Both the position numbers and the translations under genes were made by a program. A stretch of DNA of 64,000 bases, taken from assembly GCA_041906305.1 (NCBI GenBank), contig JAYRJL010000003.1, positions 620,001 to 684,000 on the forward strand, read 5' to 3'. Position 1 is the stretch's first letter. Every line of letters starts with the position of its first letter. Of this stretch, positions 55,385-62,556 are shown piece after piece. The notes under the pieces are model-generated. The model saw nothing but the letters and a program-made list of their open reading frames with translations. It was not told where the DNA came from and ran no database searches. Source of the DNA: SHVZ01 sp041906305 (GTDB taxonomy: Bacteria; Pseudomonadota; Alphaproteobacteria; SHVZ01).

Positions 55385-56236
55385 GTGTCGACCTACGCCC
55401 GCGGCTTCGCCCTGGTCCTCGGCGCCGCGCTCGTCTGGAGCACGGGCGGGCTGATCGTGCGCTCCGTCACCGCCGAACCCTGGACGACCGTGTTCTGGCG
55501 CTCGGCGAGCTGTGCCGCGTTCCTGCTGGCTTATCTCTGGATCGCCGAGCGGCGCCTGCCGTGGCGGCCCTTCGTCCAGGCCGGATGGATCGCGGTCGGG
55601 CTTGGCGCGGCCTTCGCGACGAGCTCGATCTCGTTCGTGCAGGCGCTCGCCTTCACCACGGTCGCCAACACGCTGATGATCCTGAGCCTGGCACCGATCA
55701 TCGCCGGGCTGATGGCGCGGCTCATCCTGAAGGAGCCGATCGACGGGCGCACCTGGATCGCGATCGCCGTCGCGGCGCTGGGCGTCTGCGTGATGATGGG
55801 AAGGTTGCCGAGCGGCGACGACCTTCTCGGCACCGCGCTCGCCGCCCTCAGCGCCACCGCCTATTCCTGCACGGTTGTGATCGTGCGCGCACGGCGCGAC
55901 CTGCCGATGGTCCCGGGCGCGTTCTTCGCCGGCGTCTTCGCGATGCTGGTTGCGCTGCCGCTGGCGCCGACGCTCGCAGTCACCTCTCACGACCTGCCGC
56001 TGCTGCTGCTCTTCGGCGCCGGCCAGCTCGGCGTCGGCATGGCGCTGTTCACCAACGGCGCCCGCTTCATTCCGGCGGCGGTCTCGTCGCTGATCAGCCT
56101 CGCCGAGATCGCGCTCGGGCCGGTCTGGGTCTGGCTCGCCTACGGCGAAAATCCGGGCCCCTGGGTCTTGAGCGGCGGCGCGATCGTGATGGCGGCCTTG
56201 ATCGTCCACACGCTCGCCGGACGGCGCCGCGGCTAG
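55385..56236 (+). CDS. EamA/DMT family transporter
   Basis: A 283-residue membrane protein with ten predicted helices in two EamA repeats (1-140 and 145-283). GAALVWSTGGLIVRSVTAEPWTTVFWRS opens the first and TALAALSATAYSCTVVIVRARR the second. Such proteins export amino acids or metabolites. The start is GTG at 55385. Its stop shares CTAG with pdxY. Confidence 0.87.
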   Translation: MSTYARGFALVLGAALVWSTGGLIVRSVTAEPWTTVFWRSASCAAFLLAYLWIAERRLPWRPFVQAGWIAVGLGAAFATSSISFVQALAFTTVANTLMILSLAPIIAGLMARLILKEPIDGRTWIAIAVAALGVCVMMGRLPSGDDLLGTALAALSATAYSCTVVIVRARRDLPMVPGAFFAGVFAMLVALPLAPTLAVTSHDLPLLLLFGAGQLGVGMALFTNGARFIPAAVSSLISLAEIALGPVWVWLAYGENPGPWVLSGGAIVMAALIVHTLAGRRRG

Positions 56237-57069
56237 TCGATCTTCTCGACCTCGATCATCGTCGTCGGGTTGACGATGCGATCCAGCGCGGCGACCAGCG
56301 CCAGCTCGCGCTGCCCCGACTTCACCGTTGCCGCGATCGCCTCGGCCATGCCGGAGGCGGCGCGCTTGAGCGCTTCCGCGATCGCGCCCCATTCGAGGTA
56401 GTGGCCGAGGATCAGGGCCGAAATCAGGTCGCCGGTACCGTTGAGCGGACGGTCGATGCGGGGCGCGGTCGCACGCCAGAGGCCCATGTTGGTCGCGGCC
56501 AGCGTCGAGATGCGTCCGTTCTCGGGCAGCCCGGTCAGCACGACGGTGCGCGGCCCCTTGCGACGAAGCGCGTGCATCGCAACCCGCGCGGAGTCGACGT
56601 CGGTCACCTGCATCCGGGTCAGCTGCTCGAGCTCGAATACGTTGGGCGTGCAGATGTCGGCGAGGGGAACCAGCCTCTCGGCGATCGCCTCCGGCACGCC
56701 GGGGCGGACGAAGACGCGGCCGCCGTCGCCGATCACCGGATCCAGCAGATACAGGGCCTGCGAATTGGCACTCTTCGCCGACGCCACCGCTTCCGCGACG
56801 ACCGCGGCCGTGCCGGATTCGCCGAGATACCCCGAGAGCACCGCGCGGCACTCCTTGAGGACGCCGAGCGCCTTCAGGCCGCGCAGCAGCTCGGCGTTCT
56901 CGGCCGGCGGCACGACGCGGCCGGAGAAGCTGCCATGGCCCGGATGGTTCGAGAACGAGACCGTGTCGAGACGCCAGACCTCATGCCCCATCCGCATCAG
57001 CGGCAGGGCGGCGGCCGAGTTTCCGACATGTCCGTAAACGACCGAGGACTGGATGGAGAGGATCGACAT
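56233..57069 (-). CDS. pdxY: Pyridoxal kinase
   Basis: A 278-residue PfkB-like kinase that phosphorylates pyridoxal in the vitamin B6 salvage pathway. SIQSSVVYGHVGNSAAALPLMRMG is the family start, DPVIGDGGRVFV and TPNVFELEQLT are in the centre and PLNGTGDLISALILGHYL holds the catalytic Asp. I use the ATG at 57069; another start lies six codons upstream. Several PLP enzymes are encoded in the window (class V aminotransferase, D-cysteine desulfhydrase, KamA). Confidence 0.92.
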   Translation of the reverse strand: MSILSIQSSVVYGHVGNSAAALPLMRMGHEVWRLDTVSFSNHPGHGSFSGRVVPPAENAELLRGLKALGVLKECRAVLSGYLGESGTAAVVAEAVASAKSANSQALYLLDPVIGDGGRVFVRPGVPEAIAERLVPLADICTPNVFELEQLTRMQVTDVDSARVAMHALRRKGPRTVVLTGLPENGRISTLAATNMGLWRATAPRIDRPLNGTGDLISALILGHYLEWGAIAEALKRAASGMAEAIAATVKSGQRELALVAALDRIVNPTTMIEVEKID

Positions 57070-57243
57070 GGGCCGCGACCATGCCACAGCCGGGAGGCGC
57101 GTCGATAAAATTCCATCGGCGGGCTAACCGCGTGTTCCCTTTCGGTCCCGCTGGAACGAATCGGCATCCCTTGCGTGCGAACGAAACGCGAGCACGTCTA
57201 GCAGTTGCGGTCCCTACGAGAACACGAATCAATATCCAGCGTA

Positions 57244-58155
57244 TCAGCCCTGAGCCAGCCAGTCCTCGATCAGGCGCCGGGCGATGGAATCTTGGCGCGG
57301 CAGGGTCTTGCCCTGCGCCTGGAAGTCGCGGAGCTCGGCCCGGCCGAACCAGGCGCAATCCTCGAGCTCGCTCTGATTGAGGCGGATCTCCCGGCTGGTC
57401 GCGGCGGCATGAAAACCGATCATCAGGGAAGCCGGGAACGGCCATGGCTGGGAGGAGTGATAGCGGACCTCGCCGACCCGGATGCCGGACTCCTCGAAGA
57501 CTTCCCTGGCCACGGTCTCCTCCAGGCTTTCGCCCGGCTCGAGGAATCCCGCGAGCGTCGAATACATGCCCGGCGGCCAGACCTTCTGACGGCCGAGCAG
57601 CGCCCTGTCGTCATCATGGACCAGCATGATCACCGCCGGATCGGTGCGCGGAAAATGCGAGGCCTTGCAGTCGGGGCTCGTGCAGCGCCGCACATGGCCG
57701 GCCTCGGCGCTTTCGGTCGCGGCGCCGCAGACGCCGCAGAAGCGATGGCGCGCGTGCCACCACATGAGACCGCGTGCATAGGCCAGGAGTGATCCCTCTT
57801 CGCGGCCGATCAGCGGGCCGACACGGCGAAGGTCGGTCCATTCGCCGAGGCCTGCGGCACGCCGCTGGGCCTCTTCCTCGCTCCAGTGCGAGACGTCGAT
57901 CGCGATGTGCATGCGCTCGCCGCTCTCGCCGAGAACGGCCAACGTGCCCGCCTCGTCGATCCACTCCCGCACGGCCTCGACCGGCAGGAGGGCCGCCTCC
58001 GGATTGTCGCCGGAGACGATCAGGCTCCGCGTCTGCCAGACAGCGACGACATGAGAGCGCGGCTCGCCAAGCAGGCGCGCGACCCAATCCTCTTCGGTAC
58101 GGAGATGCGCCAGGCGGTCGAGGCCGCCGCCGGAATAGAAGTTCACGCGTGTCAT
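57244..58155 (-). CDS. nudC: NAD+ diphosphatase NudC
   Basis: A 303-residue Nudix hydrolase. A zinc ribbon is CGVCGAATESAEAGHVRRCTSPDC; the Nudix box is GFLEPGESLEETVAREVFEESGI; the NudC mark SQPWPFPASLMIGF follows. It cuts NADH to NMNH and AMP and can remove NAD caps from RNA. A gap of 174 bases to pdxY shows no other gene. Confidence 0.93.
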   Translation of the reverse strand: MTRVNFYSGGGLDRLAHLRTEEDWVARLLGEPRSHVVAVWQTRSLIVSGDNPEAALLPVEAVREWIDEAGTLAVLGESGERMHIAIDVSHWSEEEAQRRAAGLGEWTDLRRVGPLIGREEGSLLAYARGLMWWHARHRFCGVCGAATESAEAGHVRRCTSPDCKASHFPRTDPAVIMLVHDDDRALLGRQKVWPPGMYSTLAGFLEPGESLEETVAREVFEESGIRVGEVRYHSSQPWPFPASLMIGFHAAATSREIRLNQSELEDCAWFGRAELRDFQAQGKTLPRQDSIARRLIEDWLAQG

Positions 58156-58184
58156 CGGGCTTAGGCTGCGCCCGATGCGATGCC

Positions 58185-58670
58185 TCAGTCCAGCGCCTTG
58201 ACGAAGATCACCTTGCCGTCGCCGTCGGCATAGAAGTGATCGAGCCTGGCCGCCTCGGCGTAGCCGCAGGCGCGGTAGAAGGCGCGGGTCGGTTCATACT
58301 GAGCGCGCGAGGACGTGTCGACGTAGACGCGGCGGCCGCCGAGCTTCCTCACCGCCTCGCCGCAGGCGCGCTCCAGGATCCGGCCGACGCCGCCGCCTCG
58401 CCGCGTGTTGTCGACAACGATCCAGTAGAGGTCGTGGCTGGTCTCGGTGCCGGCGATCGGGCCGAAGCAGACATAGCCGACCGGATGCCCGTCTTCCTCC
58501 GCGAAGATGAAGTGGTAACCGCTAGGCCCCTCGCCCTTCGCGAGCGCATCGTCGACCAGCTCGACCGCGATCTCCTCCTCCGGGCCCGAGAAGAAGCCGG
58601 TCGAGGCGACGAGACGGCGAACGGCGATGCGGTCTTCCGGCCTGACGCCGGTACGAAGCGAGACGGCCAT
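58185..58670 (-). CDS. GNAT family N-acetyltransferase of the kamA cluster
   Basis: A 161-residue acetyltransferase, last gene of the kamA operon. The acetyl-CoA loop is WIVVDNTRRGGGVGRILERACGEAV and the C-terminal motif PTRAFYRACGYAEAARLDHFYADGD. In methanogens a GNAT enzyme (AblB) acetylates beta-lysine made by AblA, a KamA homologue, so acetylation of a beta-lysine product is a sensible inference here. It starts two bases after the stop of the second ligase gene. Confidence 0.85.
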   Translation of the reverse strand: MAVSLRTGVRPEDRIAVRRLVASTGFFSGPEEEIAVELVDDALAKGEGPSGYHFIFAEEDGHPVGYVCFGPIAGTETSHDLYWIVVDNTRRGGGVGRILERACGEAVRKLGGRRVYVDTSSRAQYEPTRAFYRACGYAEAARLDHFYADGDGKVIFVKALD

Positions 58671-58672
58671 GC

Positions 58673-59683
58673 TCAGCCGGCGGCGCGCTTCAGCGCCGGT
58701 TCGAGATCGAGGCAGCCGACGATGTCGCGGACGAGATCGGCCTGGTCGAGACCGACACGCTGCGCGGCGGCGACAAGGCCCGCATCGTCGGACAGGCACG
58801 GGTTCGCATTGACCTCGAGCACCCAGGGACGCCCGCGGCCATCGACGCGGAAGTCGATGCGCGCGCAACCGGAAAGGCGGAAGAGCCGCCAGCAGCGGCG
58901 CGCGATCGCCTCGAGCCGCGCCAGCAGCACGTCGTCGCCGTCGAAGTCGTAGCGGCGCGGCGTGTTGTTGTAGGCGTGGGACTCGGGATCCCACTTCGCC
59001 GCGTAGTCGACGAGGCGGGGCTGATCCGGTGCGAATCCGAGGAACTCGATCTCGGCCGGCGGCAGCAGGCGCGGCGCCTCCATCGAGCCGACGAGGCCGA
59101 GGTTGAACTCGCGCCCGTCGATGAACTGTTCGGCAAACCAGACGCCGCCGAAACGCTCGATCCGTCGCGCCTGGATGGCCCGCAGCGCCGGGCCCTCGCC
59201 GATCGACGAGGCATCGAGGCCGATCGAGGCGTGCTCCCAGACCGATTTCACGATGAAGCGGCCGTCGGGAACGCGACCGGCGGCCAGGTCCTCGGGCTCG
59301 ATCCAGGGCGCGGTGTCGATGCCGGCCGCCGCCATCGCGCGCTTGGCGACGAGCTTGCTCGCGGTCGCGAGGATCGCGTCGGCGGAGCAGCCGGTATAGG
59401 GAATGCCCATCGCATCCAGCATCTGCGGCACGACGCCGATCAGCTGGCCCTTGCCGTCGAGCGACTCGACGAGGTTGAAGGCGAAGGCGGGCTTGAGCCG
59501 CTTCAAGCGGTCGGCGAGGCGCTGGAGATTGAGGTCGACCGGGATCGCAATTGGCTTCCAACCGAGCGCGGCGAGCCGGCCCGAGATCTCCGTCACCTGG
59601 AGCAGCGTGTCCTGCTCGTCCGGCGGCGCGTCCGGCGCCACGCGGCCATGGACCACGGCAACGGAACGCCCGTTGCTTCTCAT
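58673..59683 (-). CDS. ATP-grasp ligase, D-Ala-D-Ala-ligase-like (second in cluster)
   Basis: A 336-residue ligase. ATP-binding elements are FIVKSVWEHASIGLD and FAEQFIDGREFNLGLVG; the metal-binding region is ARIDFRVDGRGRPWVLEVNANPCLS with the conserved Glu and Asn. GVVPQMLDAMGIPYTGCSADAILATASKL resembles Ddl. It probably forms an amide bond with ATP. It differs clearly from the neighbouring ligase. ATGA overlap with it at 59680-59683. Confidence 0.82.
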   Translation of the reverse strand: MRSNGRSVAVVHGRVAPDAPPDEQDTLLQVTEISGRLAALGWKPIAIPVDLNLQRLADRLKRLKPAFAFNLVESLDGKGQLIGVVPQMLDAMGIPYTGCSADAILATASKLVAKRAMAAAGIDTAPWIEPEDLAAGRVPDGRFIVKSVWEHASIGLDASSIGEGPALRAIQARRIERFGGVWFAEQFIDGREFNLGLVGSMEAPRLLPPAEIEFLGFAPDQPRLVDYAAKWDPESHAYNNTPRRYDFDGDDVLLARLEAIARRCWRLFRLSGCARIDFRVDGRGRPWVLEVNANPCLSDDAGLVAAAQRVGLDQADLVRDIVGCLDLEPALKRAAG

Positions 59684-60663
59684 GCGCGCCCTCCCACCCG
59701 GCGGCTCGCGGATCGGACGATCATCCCGATCAATTCCTGATAGGGGATGCCGGCCTGGGTCGCAAGGATCGGCAGGTCGGAGTGCAACGGGTTGAGGCCG
59801 GCCAGCGGGTTCACCTCGATGAAGCTCGGGCGGCCGTCGGCGTCGCATCGGAGATCGATGCGGCCCGCGTCGCGACAGTTCAGAACCTGCCAGGCGCGGA
59901 CCGCGACGTCCTCGGCCGCGCGAGCCACCGCGTCGTTCACCAGCGTGTAGGTGATCCGCGTCTCGCACTCCTCCTTGTTGAGGAGGCCGTAGTTCGTGCT
60001 TTCGGCGGTGCCGAGGAATCCCACTTCGAGCGCGCCGATCGACCTGGCCTCCGCCCCCTCGCCGACGAGTCCGACGGTGAACTCGCGTCCGGGCAGGAAG
60101 CTCTCGACGATCGCCGGCTGCCTGAAGGTGGCGATGATGTCGCGGCATCCCTCGATCAGGTCGGCCTTGGAGGTCACGCGAGACTTGCCACCGACGCCCT
60201 TGCCGGTGCCCTCGGCCACCGGCTTCACGAACAGCGGAAAGGCCAGGTCGATCCTCTCCGCCTCCTCGGCCTTCGCCACCACGGCGAAGTCGGGCGTCGG
60301 GATGCCGTGTGCGCGGACGACGTGCTTGGTAAGGCCCTTGTGCAGGGTCAGCGCCATCACGACCGTGTCGGCGAATGTGCAGGCGATGCCATAGGCCTCC
60401 AGCAGCGCCGGCACCTGCGCCTCGCGGCCGATGCCGTGCATGCCCTCGCAGATGTTGAAGACGAGGTCCCAGCGCCTGCCCTCGGCGAGCCGCGCCGTCA
60501 GCGCCTTGATGTTGCCGATGCGCTCGACCTGATGGCCGAGCCCGACCAGCGCCCCCTCGATCGACTCGATCGTGTTGACGCTGTCAAACTCCGCGGTCTC
60601 CTCGAGGCTGTACCCGGCCTTGAGGTAGTCGTCGCGCAGGTCATAGGTGAAGCCGACGCGCAT
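59680..60663 (-). CDS. ATP-grasp ligase, D-Ala-D-Ala-ligase-like (first in cluster)
   Basis: A 327-residue ligase. EGMHGIGREAQVPALLEAYGIACTFADTVVM is Ddl-like, FPLFVKPVAEGTGKGVG is the ATP-binding loop, and GRIDLRCDADGRPSFIEVNPLAGLNPLHSDLP ends the active site (Ddl has NxxPGMTxxSLxP). The changed loop suggests a substrate other than D-alanine. It starts 16 bases after kamA. Confidence 0.82.
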   Translation of the reverse strand: MRVGFTYDLRDDYLKAGYSLEETAEFDSVNTIESIEGALVGLGHQVERIGNIKALTARLAEGRRWDLVFNICEGMHGIGREAQVPALLEAYGIACTFADTVVMALTLHKGLTKHVVRAHGIPTPDFAVVAKAEEAERIDLAFPLFVKPVAEGTGKGVGGKSRVTSKADLIEGCRDIIATFRQPAIVESFLPGREFTVGLVGEGAEARSIGALEVGFLGTAESTNYGLLNKEECETRITYTLVNDAVARAAEDVAVRAWQVLNCRDAGRIDLRCDADGRPSFIEVNPLAGLNPLHSDLPILATQAGIPYQELIGMIVRSASRRVGGRA

Positions 60664-60678
60664 CGTCGATGCCGGCGG

Positions 60679-61986
60679 CTACTCCGCGGCGCGCGGAAGC
60701 TGGCGATCGCGCCCCACCCGGCCCTCGGGGTCGGCGTAGCGATACACGTTCCCCTCGAAGTTACGGATGAGGAGATCGTCGCCGTCGCGGCCGACCACGT
60801 ACTCGGGCAGCAGCGGGATCTTGCCGCCGCCGCCGGGCGCATCGATCACGTAGTGCGGCACCGCGTAGCCTGTGGTGTGGCCACGGAGCGCCTCGATGAT
60901 CTGAAGCCCCTTGTCGACCGAGGTGCGGAAGTGCGAGGAGCCGGTGATCGGATCGCACTGGTAGAGGTAGTACGGCTTCACCCGGATCTTGAGGAGCTCG
61001 TGCATGAGCTTCTTCATGACCTCGGCGTCGTCGTTGATGCCCTTCAGCAGCACGGTCTGGCTGCCCATCGGGATGCCGGCATCGGCCAGCCGGTCGGCGG
61101 CGAAGCGCACCTCCGGCGAGACGTCGTCGGGGTGGGTGTAGTGGACCGAGAGCCAGACCCGGTGCTTGCGGAGGATCCTGGCGAGGTTGCCGGTGATCCG
61201 CTGCGGCAGCACCACCGGGACCTTCGAGCCGACGCGAACGAACTCGATATGCGGGATCTCGCGAAGCCGCGAGAGCAGCCAGTCGAGCCGGTCGTCGGAG
61301 AGCGTCAGCGGGTCGCCGCCCGAGAGCAGCACGTCGCGGACCTGCGGCGTGCGGCGCAGATAGGCGAGCGCATTTTCCCACTGCTTGTAGCTGAAGCTGT
61401 ATTCGTTGCTGCCTTCGCCGACCATGCGGCTGCGCGTGCAGTAGCGGCAATAGGTCGAGCAGAAGCCGGTGGTGAGGAACAGCACGCGGTCGGGGTAGCG
61501 ATGGACCAGTCCCTCGACCTCGGTGTCGTGGTCCTCGCCCAGCGGATCGTCGGCCTCGCCCGGCGTCTTCAGGTATTCGGTGCCGACCGGGATGTGCGTC
61601 CGGCGCAGCGGATGCTGGTGGTCGTCACGGTCGAAGAGGCTGAGATAGTAGGGCGTGATGCCGACCGGCAGCGAGCCGGTGTGGCGCTCGATCGCCGAGC
61701 GCTCGTCCTCGGAGAGGACGAGGATGCGCGACAGGCTGTCGAGCGAGCGGATGCGATTGCGCACCTGCCACTGCCAGTCGTTCCACTCGGCGAGGGTCGC
61801 CTGCGGGAAGAACCGCTTGCGGAAGGCGTTGGTACGGTCGCTGATCGGAAACTTGGGCGCAGAGGCGCGCTTCTTCTTTCCGCCCGATATCAACCGGCGG
61901 GTGAGGGCCTCGATGGCCGCGGCGTTGCTTGAATCGCAGCCGCGCGTGGAGATGGTACTCGGAGGCTGTTCGGCGTCGTTCGGCAT
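60679..61986 (-). CDS. kamA: Lysine 2,3-aminomutase (radical SAM)
   Basis: A 435-residue radical SAM enzyme that turns L-lysine into L-beta-lysine. The iron-sulfur motif is CSTYCRYC (CxxxCxxC), the PLP lysine is in APGGGGKIPLLPEYV, and the Asp residues in YQCDPITGSSHFRTS and VIDAPGGGGK match those that hold the lysine side chain in clostridial enzyme. The protein is longer than EpmB, which modifies EF-P, so a metabolic role is more likely. It heads the operon with two ligases and a GNAT enzyme. Confidence 0.92.
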   Translation of the reverse strand: MPNDAEQPPSTISTRGCDSSNAAAIEALTRRLISGGKKKRASAPKFPISDRTNAFRKRFFPQATLAEWNDWQWQVRNRIRSLDSLSRILVLSEDERSAIERHTGSLPVGITPYYLSLFDRDDHQHPLRRTHIPVGTEYLKTPGEADDPLGEDHDTEVEGLVHRYPDRVLFLTTGFCSTYCRYCTRSRMVGEGSNEYSFSYKQWENALAYLRRTPQVRDVLLSGGDPLTLSDDRLDWLLSRLREIPHIEFVRVGSKVPVVLPQRITGNLARILRKHRVWLSVHYTHPDDVSPEVRFAADRLADAGIPMGSQTVLLKGINDDAEVMKKLMHELLKIRVKPYYLYQCDPITGSSHFRTSVDKGLQIIEALRGHTTGYAVPHYVIDAPGGGGKIPLLPEYVVGRDGDDLLIRNFEGNVYRYADPEGRVGRDRQLPRAAE

Positions 61987-62556
61987 GTGAAGGGAAGCTC
62001 CGGAAGGAAATGGTCAGTCAGCGTCCGTGAAAGGCATCACGCTCAAGCCGACTCGCCCGACCCTGTTGGAGCCACCCGACTCCTGACCTGACCTTCCGAA
62101 AATCCCATCACTGGATCGAACTTCGCTTGGACAGGGCGGACAAGAACTTGGGCACCGAACCCGGACCCGCCCCCTACATACGGGGGGATGGTGGCCTTGT
62201 AAAGACTTTCTGACTCGTTTTCCCCTATTAAGTGCCGACAAATACTGACGAACTCCCAATGCACCCATGGGCGTTCTTGCCCTCATCTACGATGATCTAA
62301 GCAAATCGGCCTACATCCGCCAATGAAAGGCCGAAGTATCACTGTAATAACGGTTTGCGCCGTTCGCCCCCCACAGCCTCTTCAATGCTTACGCTCGACG
62401 CATCAGCTTGCACGAGGGGAGCCGAGTCATCGCGGCGGGTCGCGACGAGTCTTCCGAGTAGAGCGGAGTCCTTGCTCTGGCGACTTCATTCCGACCCGCG
62501 CCTATAGTGGCGCTCCCGCCGTCGTCGCTCCTCATCCTTTCGAACAAGAGGTCCTC
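61987..62556. other. Noncoding region between kamA and the gamma-glutamyltransferase gene
   Basis: A 570-base divergent gap. Its middle part (about 62190-62370) is lower in G+C than the flanks. It holds a small hairpin (C5/G5 around 62170-62186). Two short minus-strand frames in the middle have no family match that I know. Promoters for both flanking genes are expected, but I found no clear match. Confidence 0.5.

Noticed and set aside
62150..62162. tRNA T-arm-like GGGTTCGGT on the minus strand
   Set aside because: No acceptor stem, D-arm or anticodon arm can be drawn around it.
62043..62264. 73-codon minus-strand frame in the gap before kamA
   Set aside because: No family match, no good start signal; it could be a fragment of a lost element, but evidence is too weak.
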